A stretch of DNA of 64,000 nt from Stenotrophomonas sp. 364 (GTDB taxonomy: Bacteria > Pseudomonadota > Gammaproteobacteria > Xanthomonadales > Xanthomonadaceae), in the NCBI RefSeq assembly GCF_009832905.1, contig NZ_CP047135.1, positions 1,838,001 to 1,902,000 of the forward strand. The letters run 5' to 3'. Below are positions 7,681-17,544 of this stretch, in pieces; position 1 is the stretch's first letter, and the number at the start of each line of letters is the position of its first letter. A model generated the notes under the pieces. It was not told the DNA's origin. It searched no databases and was given only the letters and a program-made list of their open reading frames with translations. Position numbers and translations under genes: made by a program.

Positions 7681-8883
7681 TCAGCGCAGCGTGTTGAACA
7701 ACGACATCTGCTGCATCTGCGAGAACAGGGTCTGTGCAGCCTGCAGTGCAGTGCTTTCCAGCTGGTACTGGCTGATGGCGTCGGCGTAGTCCAGGTCGCG
7801 CATCTGCGAGAGCGTGCCCTTGAGGGTGACGGTGTTGGATTCGCGCATGTCCGCGACATTGTCCAGCGCCTTGAGCTGGGCCCCGCCTGCGGCGCGGGAG
7901 TCGATCATGCGTTCGGAGGCGCGGGCGACGTCGCGCAGGCCACTTTGCAGCAGGTTCTGCTGGGCGGCGGACTGGCTGGCGCTGCCGGTGTCCATTTTCA
8001 GCGAGCCGATCAGGCTGTCCAGGGTGCTGAAGATGTCGCGGCTGGTGGCGGGGCTCACGTTGAAGGTGTCGCCGGCGGCCGGCTTGCCGTCCACGTGCAG
8101 GCGCACGCCATTGAGGACCAGGTCGTCGCCGGCCTTCATGGTGCCGGTGGACACCACGGTGCCGGTGTCGTCGAGCAGTTCGTACTGGTCGGCGGCGGTG
8201 AAGCGCACGCTGAAGGCCTTTCCGTCCCAGCTGTTGCTGCCGTCGCGGGTGACGTTGGTCAGCACGCCGGTGCCGGTGTTGCCGGTGGCGGCCGCACCAT
8301 CCACGTGGCCATCGCCGGTGCCGATGCGCAGGAAGATCTCGCTGCCGGGCAGGGCGTCGAGCACGTAGGTGTCCGGGCCCACTTCCACCTGGCGCTGGTT
8401 CTGGTCGCCGTTGTAGACCACCTTGCCGTCGACCTGGCTGAAGGGCGGGCTGCCGTCGGCGGTGCCGCCGAACAGGTAGCGACCGGTGCCGTCGGTGCTG
8501 TTGGCCAGCGCCAGCAGGTTGCTGCGGATCGCCTCGATTTCGGTGACCATCGACTGCTTGTCGGCCGCAGCCAGCGCCGGATTATTGGCGTAGATGGTCA
8601 GTTCGGTGATGCGGCCCATCATGTCACCGACCTGGGCCAGTGCGTTTTCCTGCAGGCCCAGCCGGTTCTGCACGTTGCCGGCGTTGAGCTGCATGCGGTC
8701 CAGCGAGGCCAGCGTGCGGTCCAGGCCCACGGCGGCGCCGGAGGCGACCGGGTCGTCCTTGGCGGTCACCAGGCGGCGACCGGTGGCGATCTGCTGTTCC
8801 AGGTGGCTCATCTTGGCCTGCTTGGCCATCATCAACGAGACCGACTGGCTGAACATCATGCCGGTGGAAATACGGTTGTTCAT
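7681..8883 (-). CDS. flgL: Flagellar hook-filament junction protein FlgL (HAP3)
   Basis: The 400-residue protein joins hook and filament together with FlgK. The N-terminus (RISTGMMFSQSVSLMMAKQA) and the C-terminus (LQAAQTLFSQMQQMSLFNTL) are the flagellin-like D0 helices of the FlgL family; the middle is variable. Its ATG overlaps the flgK TGA (ATGA at 8880-8883), so the two are translationally coupled. A strong terminator follows. It is the last gene of the flgG-flgL transcript. Confidence 0.95.
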   Translation of the reverse strand: MNNRISTGMMFSQSVSLMMAKQAKMSHLEQQIATGRRLVTAKDDPVASGAAVGLDRTLASLDRMQLNAGNVQNRLGLQENALAQVGDMMGRITELTIYANNPALAAADKQSMVTEIEAIRSNLLALANSTDGTGRYLFGGTADGSPPFSQVDGKVVYNGDQNQRQVEVGPDTYVLDALPGSEIFLRIGTGDGHVDGAAATGNTGTGVLTNVTRDGSNSWDGKAFSVRFTAADQYELLDDTGTVVSTGTMKAGDDLVLNGVRLHVDGKPAAGDTFNVSPATSRDIFSTLDSLIGSLKMDTGSASQSAAQQNLLQSGLRDVARASERMIDSRAAGGAQLKALDNVADMRESNTVTLKGTLSQMRDLDYADAISQYQLESTALQAAQTLFSQMQQMSLFNTLR

Positions 8884-10760
8884 CGGCCTACGGCTCCGAG
8901 GATGGTCTGGAACATGGTGTCGGCGGTGGAGATCAGCTGCGAGGCGGCCTGGTAGGCCTGTTGCAGCCGCAGCATGTCGGCGGCCTCCTCATCCAGGTTG
9001 ACCCCCGATATGGAATCGCGCGCGGACTGCGCCTGGTCGGTGATGACCTGCTGGGCCTGCAGGGAGTAGTCGGCCGAGCGTGCGGCGGCGCCCACCTGCG
9101 TGGTCAGCCCGCCGAGGGCGCCGCTCAGGGTAACGGTGCCATCGTTGAATGCCTTGGCCTGTTCCACCTTCGCCAGCAGCAACGCGTTGCTGTTGTCCGA
9201 CGAGCCGGCCGGGGTCGGCCCGATGGTGAAGGTGTCACCGGTCTTGGGCGCGCCGTCGAGCACGAAGCTCCAGCCGTTGGCGCTGATGGTCTGGCCGGCG
9301 GTGTAGGTGAACGGGCCGGCGCCATCCAGCGTGTACTGGGTGCCGCTGGTGAACACGATCGCGGCCGGGTTGCGCAGGCCGGCATTGCCGTGGTCGGTCA
9401 CCTTGACCCCGGTCAGCTTGCCCGTGCCGCTGTTGGACAGGGCGGCGGTGCCTTTGATCGGGGCGGCAGCGGCAATGCGCGAGGTGTCGGTGATGGCCAC
9501 CGACATCGTGCCGGCCACGCCGGCGGTGGGCTGCAGCAGCATGCGGTCGTTCAGCGCCGGGGTGCCGGTCATCACCAGCTCCACGCCATTGAGCACCAGC
9601 GGGTCGGTGGCGGTGCCGGTGCCGGTCATGGCGATCGCCACGCCAGTGTCAGCGCGGCTGGCCTGCCACTGGGTGCCGTCGAACTTCAGCACCACGTTCT
9701 GCCCGTCCAGCTTGGACAGGTCGCCGAAGCTGGCGGTCATGCTGGCGGTACCAGCATTGCCGGCATGGCCGGTGATGCGCGGCGCGCCGATGTTGAAGAA
9801 GTCGCCGCCCAGGTTGCCGTACAGGTCCGCGCCCTGGCGGTGCACGTCGTTGAAGCTGCTGGCCATGCCGATCGCCAGCTTGCCCAGTTCGGCCTGGGTG
9901 GGGGTCAGCACGGTGTCGCGGAACTCCAGCAGCCCGCCGATCTGGCCGCCGAGCGTCTTCGATTCCAGGGTGAGCTTCTGGCCGGCACTTTCCAGCGCCA
10001 GCTGCAGGCGCTCGGGCATGTACGGGTCCGATACGGTGGTGACCTTGGACGCGGTGGTGCCCACCACCAGCGCCTGGCCGCCGGCCGTGTAGACGTTCAT
10101 GATGCCGCCGTCCTGCATCACCGCGTTGCCGCCGGTGTAGCCGACCAGGTTGGCGATCAGTTGGTCGCGACGGTCCAGCAGGTCCGGCGCGGCATTGGCC
10201 GCGTTGCCGCCGATGGCGCCATTGAGCTGCGCGATTTCCTTGGCCAGCCGGTTGATCTCGCTGGCGCCGGCGATCAGGCCGTTGTTGACCTCGCCGTTGA
10301 GTGTGTTGAGCTGTCCGTTGAGCTGCTGGAAGCGGTTGGCCAGGGTCTTGCCCCCGTCCAGCATGTTCTGGCGGTCGGCGGTGCCGGAGGCGTTGGAGGA
10401 CAGGCCGCTGACGGTGTCGAAGAAGCTGGACCAGACCCCGGATACGTTGGTGGCGGTATCGGAGAACATCGCATCGACGCGGTCGGCCATGCTGGACAGC
10501 TGCTTCAGCCGCGCCAGTTCGCCGCTGCCATCGAGCAGCCGCGAGATCGCCAGCTGGTCGGCTACGCGGCGGATGTCGCTGATGCGCGTGCCATTGCCCA
10601 CGTCGCCATACCCGAAGTTCTGCGGGTTGGCGGTGGCGAAGTCGACCTTCTGCCGGCTGTAGCCGGGCGTGTTGATGTTGGCGACGTTATGGCTGGTGGT
10701 CGCCAACGCCCGCTGGAAGGCGAGCAGGGCGCTGGTGCCGGTGGAAAGTACGCTGGACAT
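8880..10760 (-). CDS. flgK: Flagellar hook-associated protein FlgK (HAP1)
   Basis: The 626-residue protein is the hook-side adaptor of the hook-filament junction. The N-terminus carries the rod/hook signature ALATTSHNVANINTPGYSRQ (residues about 18-37), and the C-terminus (SGVNLDEEAADMLRLQQAYQ) is the usual helical end. Length is typical for xanthomonads. It is preceded by flgJ with an 8-base gap and overlaps flgL by four bases. FlgN, encoded at 21111, is its expected export chaperone. Confidence 0.96.
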   Translation of the reverse strand: MSSVLSTGTSALLAFQRALATTSHNVANINTPGYSRQKVDFATANPQNFGYGDVGNGTRISDIRRVADQLAISRLLDGSGELARLKQLSSMADRVDAMFSDTATNVSGVWSSFFDTVSGLSSNASGTADRQNMLDGGKTLANRFQQLNGQLNTLNGEVNNGLIAGASEINRLAKEIAQLNGAIGGNAANAAPDLLDRRDQLIANLVGYTGGNAVMQDGGIMNVYTAGGQALVVGTTASKVTTVSDPYMPERLQLALESAGQKLTLESKTLGGQIGGLLEFRDTVLTPTQAELGKLAIGMASSFNDVHRQGADLYGNLGGDFFNIGAPRITGHAGNAGTASMTASFGDLSKLDGQNVVLKFDGTQWQASRADTGVAIAMTGTGTATDPLVLNGVELVMTGTPALNDRMLLQPTAGVAGTMSVAITDTSRIAAAAPIKGTAALSNSGTGKLTGVKVTDHGNAGLRNPAAIVFTSGTQYTLDGAGPFTYTAGQTISANGWSFVLDGAPKTGDTFTIGPTPAGSSDNSNALLLAKVEQAKAFNDGTVTLSGALGGLTTQVGAAARSADYSLQAQQVITDQAQSARDSISGVNLDEEAADMLRLQQAYQAASQLISTADTMFQTILGAVGR

Positions 10761-10768
10761 GGGTTACC

Positions 10769-11992
10769 TCAACGACGGATGACACCCAGCCCGGTCGGGC
10801 TGGCGGTGCTGGCAAAGGTGCGGCCCAGCTGCTGGCTGGCATCGCCCACGGCGGCGATGGCGCGCTCGATGGTCGGGCCGCCGGCAATCGCGGCGATCTT
10901 GGCCGCGTAACTGGGATCGGTGGCGTAGCCGGCCTTCTGAAGGCCCTGGGCAAAGCCGCGGACGTCGCCGCCAGCCTGCAGCGCGTTCTGGTAACGCGGG
11001 CTGTTCTTGAGCAGTTTCACGTAGTCGGCAAAGCTGTCGCCGACCGAGGTGTAGGCGCGGAAGCTGGCGGTTTCGTTGCGGCGCACGCCGTCCACATATT
11101 CATGCGTGCCGCTGCTGGCGCGCTCGCCGCTCCAGCCGGTGGCCTTGATCCCGAACAGGTTGTGCGAGCTGCCGCCGCCGTTGCGCTGCACCAGCTTGCG
11201 GCCCCAGCCGGTTTCCAGCGCGGCCTGGGCGACCAGCGCCTTGGCGTCCACGCCCAGTTCGCGCGCGGCCTGCTGGGCATGGCCCCAGATGCTGGCCACG
11301 AAGCCTTCCGGGGTGTGCGGGCCGAGCTTGGCGGCGGCGGTGTTGGCCGCCAGCGTGTCGACCGCGCCGGGGCCACGCGCGGTGTCGGTGACGCCGCTCC
11401 AGCGGTCGTTGGCCAGCGCCGCCCAGTTTTCCTGGGTGGGCTCGCTCACGCCCGGCGGCGTGGCATACGGATCGCTCCGACCGATCGCCTCGTGCATCTG
11501 GCTGCTTTCGCGGCCGGCGATCAGGTCCAGGGCGCGCTCCATTGGCTGCAGCACCGCCGACGGATCGGCGCCACGCAGCTGCTGCAGCAGGTCCACTTCG
11601 CTTGGCGCGCTGGCCGGGGCGGTGCCGGCGGGCAGCGCCATCGGCGTGGCGGCGGGCGCGTTGAGCCGGTAGGCACGCAGCGCGGCCGCCGGGTTCAGCG
11701 CGGTGTCGGTCGGTTTGGCCGCGTCGGCCTCGGCGCCGCCCAGCTGGCGGGTGATCATCGCCGACAGTCCCAGGCCGCGGCCCCGGGTCATTGCCTCGGC
11801 GATCTTCTTGTCGTACATCTCGCGGAACATGGTGTTTTCGGCGGGGAACAGCGAATCGCCGAAGCTGGCATCGCGCATGCTCTTGACCAGCATCTGCGCG
11901 AACTGGCCTTCCAGCTGGCGCGCCACCTTGTCGACCTTGGCCGGGCTGTTGGCCTGGGTCGGATTGAGTTCCAGTGCGGGAGTGATGCGCAT
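10769..11992 (-). CDS. flgJ: Flagellar rod-assembly muramidase FlgJ
   Basis: The 407-residue protein has two domains. The N-terminal part (about 15-110, with QLEGQFAQMLVKSMRDASFG) is the rod-capping domain. The C-terminal part (about 235-385) is a beta-N-acetylglucosaminidase domain with AALETGWGRKLVQRNGG and HNLFGIKATGW, which opens the peptidoglycan for the rod. A Pro/Ala-rich linker joins them, making it longer than the 313-residue enterobacterial protein. It lies one base from flgI and eight bases from flgK. Confidence 0.95.
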   Translation of the reverse strand: MRITPALELNPTQANSPAKVDKVARQLEGQFAQMLVKSMRDASFGDSLFPAENTMFREMYDKKIAEAMTRGRGLGLSAMITRQLGGAEADAAKPTDTALNPAAALRAYRLNAPAATPMALPAGTAPASAPSEVDLLQQLRGADPSAVLQPMERALDLIAGRESSQMHEAIGRSDPYATPPGVSEPTQENWAALANDRWSGVTDTARGPGAVDTLAANTAAAKLGPHTPEGFVASIWGHAQQAARELGVDAKALVAQAALETGWGRKLVQRNGGGSSHNLFGIKATGWSGERASSGTHEYVDGVRRNETASFRAYTSVGDSFADYVKLLKNSPRYQNALQAGGDVRGFAQGLQKAGYATDPSYAAKIAAIAGGPTIERAIAAVGDASQQLGRTFASTASPTGLGVIRR

Positions 11993-11993
11993 G

Positions 11994-13178
11994 TCAGATC
12001 ACCTCGAGTTCGGCGCTCAGCGCGCCGGCCTGCTTGAGGGCTTCCAGGATGGCGATCAGGTCGCCGGGGGCCGCGCCCACCGCGTTGACCGCGTGCACGA
12101 TCTCATCCAGCGTGGTCCCGCCAGTGAACTTGAACATGCGGCTGCCATCGTTGGTGGCGGTGATGGTGGACTGCGGCGTGGCCACGGTCTGGCCATTGCC
12201 GAACGCGTTGGGCTGGCTGACGTTGGTGTTTTCGTTGATGGTCACAGTCAGCGAGCCATGCGAAATGGCCGCCGCGCCCACCCGCACCTGCGCGCCGATC
12301 ACCACCGTGCCGGTACGCGCGTTGACCACCACCTTGGCCGGCGCACTGCCGGGGGTGAGTTCCAGGTTCTCGATGCGCGCCAGCAGGCCGATGCGTGCGC
12401 CCGGGTCGCTGGGCGACTGCACCGACACCGTCACGCCGTCGATCGCGCGCGCGGCGCCATCGCCGAAGGCGTTGTTGAGTGCGGCGACCATGCGCGACAC
12501 CGTGGTGAAGTCGTTCTTGTGCAGGTTCAGGGTGATGTCGCCGCCGCCGTTGAACACGTCCGGCAGCGCGCGCTCGACAGTGGCACCGTTGGGGATGCGG
12601 CCCACGCTGGGCACGTTCACCGACACCCGCGACCCGTCCTTGCCCTGCGCGCCGAAGCCGCCGACCACCAGGTTGCCTTGGGCGATCGCGTAGACCTGGC
12701 CGTCGGCACCGCGCAGCGGCGCCATCAGCAGCGAGCCGCCGCGCAGCGACACCGCGTTGCCGATCGACGACACGGTGATGTCGATCGGCTGGCCCGGCTT
12801 GGCGAACGGCGGCAGCTCGGCATGGATGGCCACGGCGGCCACGTTTTTCAGCTGCGGGTTGACGTTGGCCGGCACGTTCACGCCCAGCTCGCCCAGCAGG
12901 TTCTTCAGGCTCTGCACGGTGAAGGGTGCCTGGCTGGTGCGGTCGCCGCTGCCGTCCAGGCCGACCACCAGGCCATAGCCCACCAGCGCATTGGTGCGCA
13001 CGCCGCCCACCTGGGCCAGGTCCTTGATGCGTTCGGCAGACGCCGGGGCAACCACCGCGAACACGGCCAGCAGCGCCAGCACCGCGCGCATCGGGTAGAG
13101 CGTCGCCGCGCGTCGCTGCTGTGCCGCGTAGAGCGACGTCATACGTCGCTGCCCGAACAGGGAAAAGGAAAAGGTCAT
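11994..13178 (-). CDS. flgI: Flagellar P-ring protein FlgI
   Basis: FlgI forms the periplasmic P ring around the distal rod. The mature part ([20 protein letters not shown] onward) is highly typical. The start is uncertain. From 13178 the protein has 394 residues and an unusual 29-residue extension before the hydrophobic signal core ([19 protein letters not shown]). Two GTAG palindromes (13095-13117 and 13128-13150) lie exactly inside that extension and are read in frame. An alternative start is the ATG at 13091. No strong ribosome site precedes either. It follows flgH by seven bases. Confidence 0.9.
   Translation of the reverse strand: MTFSFSLFGQRRMTSLYAAQQRRAATLYPMRAVLALLAVFAVVAPASAERIKDLAQVGGVRTNALVGYGLVVGLDGSGDRTSQAPFTVQSLKNLLGELGVNVPANVNPQLKNVAAVAIHAELPPFAKPGQPIDITVSSIGNAVSLRGGSLLMAPLRGADGQVYAIAQGNLVVGGFGAQGKDGSRVSVNVPSVGRIPNGATVERALPDVFNGGGDITLNLHKNDFTTVSRMVAALNNAFGDGAARAIDGVTVSVQSPSDPGARIGLLARIENLELTPGSAPAKVVVNARTGTVVIGAQVRVGAAAISHGSLTVTINENTNVSQPNAFGNGQTVATPQSTITATNDGSRMFKFTGGTTLDEIVHAVNAVGAAPGDLIAILEALKQAGALSAELEVI
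13095..13150 (+). repeat. Two GTAG (SMAG-type) palindromes inside the flgI 5' end
   Basis: Units at 13095-13117 (GTAGAGCGTCGCCGCGCG...) and 13128-13150 (GTAGAGCGACGTCATACG...) each end in TCGCT, with a 33-base period. The stem sequence is AGCGACG-type rather than the AGCCGGG or AGCCGACC types found elsewhere in the window. Confidence 0.7.
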
Positions 13179-13185
13179 GTCAGGC

Positions 13186-13878
13186 TCAGAACGGCGTCAA
13201 CGCCGAGTTGAAGAAGCGGCTCAGCCAGCCCATTGCATTGGACTGGGCAACCGGGCCGCGGCCGCCGTAGACGATGCGGGCATCGGCAACGCGGCTGGAC
13301 GGAATGGTGTTGTCGGGGAAGATGTCCGCGGCGCGCACGATGCCCTGCACCTGCACCAGCTCGTTGCCCTGGTTCAGGCGCAGGTTCTTGGCACCCTGGA
13401 CCACCAGGTTGCCGTTGGGCAGGCGCTGCACCACCGTGACGGTCACGCTGCCCTGCAGGCGGTTGCTCTGCGCGCTGGTGCCCTTGCCGGTGAAGTCGCG
13501 CGAACCGGCCGCGCTGGCGGCCAGGATGTCCTTGCCGCCCAGGGTCACCGGTGCGCCGAACAGGGTCGGGGTGCCGATGCTCAACTCCGATTCCTTGGCC
13601 GTGGTGGTGTTGGCGGTGGTCTGCGCGGTGGTGCTTTCGGTCAGGGTGATGGTCAGCAGGTCGCCGACATCACGCGCGCGGCGGTCCGAGTACAGCTGCA
13701 GGCCGGGGCCGGCGGCGTAGATCGCACCGGCGGTGGCCTGCGCGGTCGGCGCCACGATCGGGGTGATCGGCGCCATCGCGGGATAGGGCCGGACATCGCC
13801 GGCGATGACGCAGCCGCCGAGCAGGGCGACCACGGAGCTGGCAAGCAGCAGGCGAAGGGTAGGGCGCAGGGGCGACAT
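13186..13878 (-). CDS. flgH: Flagellar L-ring lipoprotein FlgH
   Basis: The 230-residue outer-membrane lipoprotein forms the L ring. The N-terminus is a lipoprotein signal with lipobox LLGGC, putting the acylated cysteine at residue 23. The body has the family segments [20 protein letters not shown] and [18 protein letters not shown], and the C-terminus [18 protein letters not shown] is conserved. It sits between flgG (23 bases) and flgI (7 bases). Confidence 0.95.
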   Translation of the reverse strand: MSPLRPTLRLLLASSVVALLGGCVIAGDVRPYPAMAPITPIVAPTAQATAGAIYAAGPGLQLYSDRRARDVGDLLTITLTESTTAQTTANTTTAKESELSIGTPTLFGAPVTLGGKDILAASAAGSRDFTGKGTSAQSNRLQGSVTVTVVQRLPNGNLVVQGAKNLRLNQGNELVQVQGIVRAADIFPDNTIPSSRVADARIVYGGRGPVAQSNAMGWLSRFFNSALTPF

Positions 13879-13901
13879 GGCAGTGCTTCCGGTTCGGCCG
13901 A

Positions 13902-14687
13902 TCAGACGTTCTGGTTGAGGTAACCGAGCATCGCGTCGGTGGTGGAGATCGCCTTGGCGTTCATTTCGTAGGCGCGCTGGGTTTCGATCATCGACACCAG
14001 CTCTTCGACCACGTTGACGTTGCTGCCTTCCAGCGCACCCTGCACCACGCCGCCCAGGCCGTTCAGGCCGGGGTTGCCGTTCTGTGCGGGGCCCGAGGCG
14101 GTGGTTTCCAGGAACAGGTTTTCACCGCGTGCCTGCAGGCCGGCCGGGTTGACGAAGTCGGTCAGGGTCAGCGCGCCGATCTCCACCGAGGCTGCGTCGT
14201 CGGCCATCTTCACGCTGATGGTGCCGTCGGTGCCGATGGTGAGCGACTGCGCGCCTTCGGGAATCTGGATGCCCGGCTGCACCGGGTAGCCGCTGTTGGT
14301 GACCAGTTCGCCCTGCTGGTTGCGCTGGAACGAGCCGTCACGGGTATAGGCCGAGGAACCGTCGGGCATCTGCACTTCGAAGAAGCCGCGGCCGTTGACC
14401 ATCACGTCCAGCGCGCGACCGGTCTGCTGCTGGCTGCCCTGCTCGAAGTTCTTCGAGGTGGCTACCACGCGCACGCCGGTGCCCAGCTGCAGGCCGGTGG
14501 GCAGCTGGGTCTGCGCCGAGGATGCGCCTCCGGGCTGACGCACCTGCTGGTACAGCAGGTCTTCGAAACTGGCACGGTCCTGCTTGAAGCCGGTGGTGTT
14601 GGTGTTGGCGAGGTTGTTGGAAACCACCGACATGCGCGTCTGCTGCGCATCCAGTCCGGTCTTGGCGATCCACAATGCCTGGTTCAT
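13902..14687 (-). CDS. flgG: Flagellar distal rod protein FlgG
   Basis: The 261-residue protein builds the distal rod. It has the rod signature [19 protein letters not shown] (about residues 21-39) and the conserved C-terminal helix [20 protein letters not shown]. Length is typical (about 260). It is the first gene of a second rod/ring transcript: a sigma-54 promoter lies in the 106-base gap between flgF and flgG. flgH follows. Confidence 0.97.
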   Translation of the reverse strand: MNQALWIAKTGLDAQQTRMSVVSNNLANTNTTGFKQDRASFEDLLYQQVRQPGGASSAQTQLPTGLQLGTGVRVVATSKNFEQGSQQQTGRALDVMVNGRGFFEVQMPDGSSAYTRDGSFQRNQQGELVTNSGYPVQPGIQIPEGAQSLTIGTDGTISVKMADDAASVEIGALTLTDFVNPAGLQARGENLFLETTASGPAQNGNPGLNGLGGVVQGALEGSNVNVVEELVSMIETQRAYEMNAKAISTTDAMLGYLNQNV

Positions 14688-14746
14688 GGCGATGTTCCTT
14701 TGTCTGTTGCGGGTGGCCGCATGGGGCGGCCGTTACAGGAAGCGAA

Positions 14747-14762
14747 TGCATGGCGCGTGCCA
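14747..14762 (-). promoter_or_regulatory. Internal sigma-54 (RpoN) promoter before flgG
   Basis: Minus-strand TGGCACGCGCCATGCA has GG-N10-GC and a perfect TGGCAC -24 box. Transcription would start near 14736, 50 bases before flgG. This gives flgGHIJKL a promoter separate from flgBCDEF. Confidence 0.65.
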
Positions 14763-14793
14763 GAACCGCGCCGGAAAGCCGTCACCGGGGCGA

Positions 14794-15546
14794 TCAGCCG
14801 CCCAGGCGCAGCAGGCTGTTGGCGCTGCGGGCGTTGTCGTCGCCGTGCTTGATCACCTTCACCTGCATTTCGTACTGGCGCTGCAGCTGGATCATCTGCA
14901 CCAGTGCGCCGGCGGCATCGACGTTGCTGCCTTCCAGCTGGCCGCTTTCCAGGGATTTGCCCTGGGCCTGCACGAACGGCTGCTGCGGATCGGTGTTGCG
15001 CATCAGGCCGTCCAGGCCGCGTTCCAGGCGTTCGTCGGCGGCGGCGACCACGCGGATCCGGCCGATGTTGGCCATGGTCTGCGGGCCTTCGCCGAGCGGA
15101 ATGATCGAGATCGTGCCGTCGTTGCCGATGTCCATCGCCTGGTGTGGCGGGATGGCGATCGGCGCGCCGTTCTCGTCCAGCACCGGATGGCCGCCGGCGG
15201 TCACCAGCTGGCCATTGGGCGTGATCGAGAGCGCGGCACCCCGGGTGTAGGCTTCACCGCCCCCGGCCGGCGCCTGCACCGCCAGCCAGTTGCCCGACTG
15301 CAGCGACAGGTCCAGCGGGTTGCCGGTGATCTGCTGCGCGCCCATGCGCCGGTTGAAGCCGGCGTCGACGTGCAGGGCGTCCACGCGCGAGGCATAGCCG
15401 GTGCCCTTGATCGGGAAGGCCTCGGTATTGGCGAGGGCTTCCTTGAAGCCAGGGGTATCGGTGTTGGCCAGGTTGTGCGAGAGCGTGCCCTGTGCCTGCA
15501 GCGACGCACGCGCACCGGTCATCGCTACGTAGAGCGCCTTGTCCAT
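14794..15546 (-). CDS. flgF: Flagellar proximal rod protein FlgF
   Basis: The 250-residue rod protein starts MDKALYVAMTGARASLQAQG and has the rod signature LSHNLANTDTPGFKEAL (about 23-39). The C-terminus GALVQMIQLQRQYEMQVKVI is the common rod/hook helix. It is last in the flgBCDEF transcript, 32 bases after flgE, and is separated from flgG by 106 bases containing a sigma-54 promoter. Confidence 0.96.
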   Translation of the reverse strand: MDKALYVAMTGARASLQAQGTLSHNLANTDTPGFKEALANTEAFPIKGTGYASRVDALHVDAGFNRRMGAQQITGNPLDLSLQSGNWLAVQAPAGGGEAYTRGAALSITPNGQLVTAGGHPVLDENGAPIAIPPHQAMDIGNDGTISIIPLGEGPQTMANIGRIRVVAAADERLERGLDGLMRNTDPQQPFVQAQGKSLESGQLEGSNVDAAGALVQMIQLQRQYEMQVKVIKHGDDNARSANSLLRLGG

Positions 15547-15578
15547 CGTCTTGTTCCCGTGATGCGATCAGTGGCTCA

Positions 15579-16802
15579 TCAACGGATGTTGATGATGGTC
15601 TGGGTGATCTGGTCCATGGTCGAAACCATCTGCGAATTGGCCTGGAAGTTGCGCTGGGCCGTGATCATGTTGACCAGCTGCTCGGTCAGGTCGACCGTGG
15701 AGGCTTCCAGCGAACCGGCCTGGACCTTGCCCAGGTTGGAGCTGTCCGGCGCGCCGGTGCGCGGGGTGCCCGAGCTGAAGGTTTCCACCCACAGGTTGTT
15801 GCCCTTGGCTTCCAGGCCCTGGGTGTTGTTGAAGGTGGTCAGTGCCACCTGGCCTAGCGCCTTGTCATCGCCGTTGGAATAACGCGCGTAGACCACGCCG
15901 TCTTCGGACACGGTGATCTCGTTGAGCTTGCCGGCCGCGTAGCCATCCTGCTGAGTGTTGCGCAGCGCGAACTTCTCGCCGTACTGGGTGGACCCGGAGA
16001 TGTCCAGGGTCAGCGCCAGCTGGCCGGCACCGGTGCTCGGAGTAAAGGGGGTCAGGGTGATCTGGCCGTTGGCCGGGGACGTCAAGGCGCCGGCGTTGTT
16101 GAAGGTCAGCGTGGTGGCGGCACCGGCAGCCTGGCCGTCGACGTAGTTGTAGACCTGCCATTCGTTGGGATTGGCGGTCTTGACGAAGTACGAGGTCTGG
16201 GTGTGGCTGACGCCCAGCGAGTCGTACACGGTGATGCCGCCGGTGGACTGGCTGTAGCTGTTGGAGTCGGTCGGGCTGAACGGGTTGACCGTGGGTACCT
16301 TGGCGTCGGCCGGCAGGGTGAAGCTGACGTTGACCTTGCTGGTCTGCTTGGGCGGGCTGTCGGTGGTGAGCAGCTGCAGGTCGACCAGGCGGCCGGCATC
16401 GAAGTTGGTGCCATCGGCGTTCGGCGCGAACACCTGCAGGCGCGCACCCTGCGGGTTGGTCACGTACCCGGCCTGGTCGGTCTGGAAGTTGCCGGCGCGC
16501 GAGTACACGCGGGCGCCGTTCATGGACATGGTGAAGAAGCCCTCACCGGAAATGGCCATGTCCAGGCTGCGCCCGGTCTGTTCGTTGTTGCCCTGCGAGA
16601 ACTGCTGGGCCACGTTGGTCAGGCGCACGCCCTGGCCGATGGCATTCTTGGACAGGCCGTAGCTGGTGGCCGAGAACAGGTCGGCGAACTCGGCGCGCGA
16701 CTGCTTGAAGCCGGTGGTGTTGACGTTGGCGATGTTGTTCGCGGTGACGTTCAGATCGGCATTGGCAGCGTTGATGCCGGACAACGAGACATTGAAGCCC
16801 AT
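15579..16802 (-). CDS. flgE: Flagellar hook protein FlgE
   Basis: The 407-residue hook subunit starts MGFNVSLSGINAANADLNVT. The chosen ATG at 16802 gives the normal N-terminus; the reading frame is open further upstream but only through flgD in another frame. The signature NNIANVNTTGFKQSRAEF follows at about 22-39, and the C-terminal helix MITAQRNFQANSQMVSTMDQ is typical. It is preceded by flgD (32-base gap), which encodes the hook cap. Confidence 0.97.
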   Translation of the reverse strand: MGFNVSLSGINAANADLNVTANNIANVNTTGFKQSRAEFADLFSATSYGLSKNAIGQGVRLTNVAQQFSQGNNEQTGRSLDMAISGEGFFTMSMNGARVYSRAGNFQTDQAGYVTNPQGARLQVFAPNADGTNFDAGRLVDLQLLTTDSPPKQTSKVNVSFTLPADAKVPTVNPFSPTDSNSYSQSTGGITVYDSLGVSHTQTSYFVKTANPNEWQVYNYVDGQAAGAATTLTFNNAGALTSPANGQITLTPFTPSTGAGQLALTLDISGSTQYGEKFALRNTQQDGYAAGKLNEITVSEDGVVYARYSNGDDKALGQVALTTFNNTQGLEAKGNNLWVETFSSGTPRTGAPDSSNLGKVQAGSLEASTVDLTEQLVNMITAQRNFQANSQMVSTMDQITQTIINIR

Positions 16803-16834
16803 GGGATTGCTCCTGGTATGCGGGGTGGGGCGGC

Positions 16835-17518
16835 TCAGCTGATGCGGAGCACGTAGTCGATCGGGGCCGTGCCCAGGCCCTTGAGGTTGAGGTACAGCCC
16901 ATCGGAGCCGACGGTGACGCTCTCCACCGGGGCTTCGACGTAGGTGTTGGCCTTGGTCTTGGCGCCGGCGCTGTCGGTGAAGGTGGCGGCGAGGGTGTAG
17001 CTGCCGGCCGGCATGCGGTTGCCGTTGGCGTCCTTGCCGTCCCATTCGAAGGTGACTTCGCCGGCGGCCTTGGCTTCCACGCTGATCGTGTTGACCTTGA
17101 CCCCGTTGGCATCGGTGATGTCCACGTTGACGAAGCCGGCGCCGGGCGCGGCGACCATGCCGTTGGTGGCGCCTTCGGTTTCCAGCGACCACTTGGTCGA
17201 GGGAATCAGCACGTCGTGGCCCACCAGCGCCGCACCGCGCAGGATCTGGTCGCCGGACATCTGGTCCTGGAAGCCCTTCACGGTGGTGTTGAGGTCGGTG
17301 ATGCCCTGCACCTGCGACAGCTGCGCCATCTGCGCGACCATCTGGGTGTTGTCCATCGGCTTGAGCGGGTCCTGGTGCTGCAGCTGCTCGGTCATCAGGC
17401 GCAGGAAGTCGGCCTGGTCCAGGGTGCTTTTCTTCTTGCTGGTGTCGCTGTTGGGTGCGTTGAGGCCGAGCGCGGAATAGATATCGCTGCCCTGGCCGAC
17501 GCCGCTGGTGCTGCTCAT
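16835..17518 (-). CDS. flgD: Hook-cap assembly protein FlgD
   Basis: The 227-residue scaffold caps the growing hook and is absent from the finished flagellum. The N-terminal region has the conserved FLRLMTEQLQHQDPLKPMDN (about 38-57), needed for export and capping. The C-terminus holds the FlgD Ig-like and Tudor-like folds (FEWDGKDANGNRMPAGSYTL). The start at 17518 matches the family N-terminus. It lies 26 bases after flgC. Confidence 0.96.
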   Translation of the reverse strand: MSSTSGVGQGSDIYSALGLNAPNSDTSKKKSTLDQADFLRLMTEQLQHQDPLKPMDNTQMVAQMAQLSQVQGITDLNTTVKGFQDQMSGDQILRGAALVGHDVLIPSTKWSLETEGATNGMVAAPGAGFVNVDITDANGVKVNTISVEAKAAGEVTFEWDGKDANGNRMPAGSYTLAATFTDSAGAKTKANTYVEAPVESVTVGSDGLYLNLKGLGTAPIDYVLRIS

Positions 17519-17544
17519 GACGGTATGTCCTGTGGAATGAAGGG

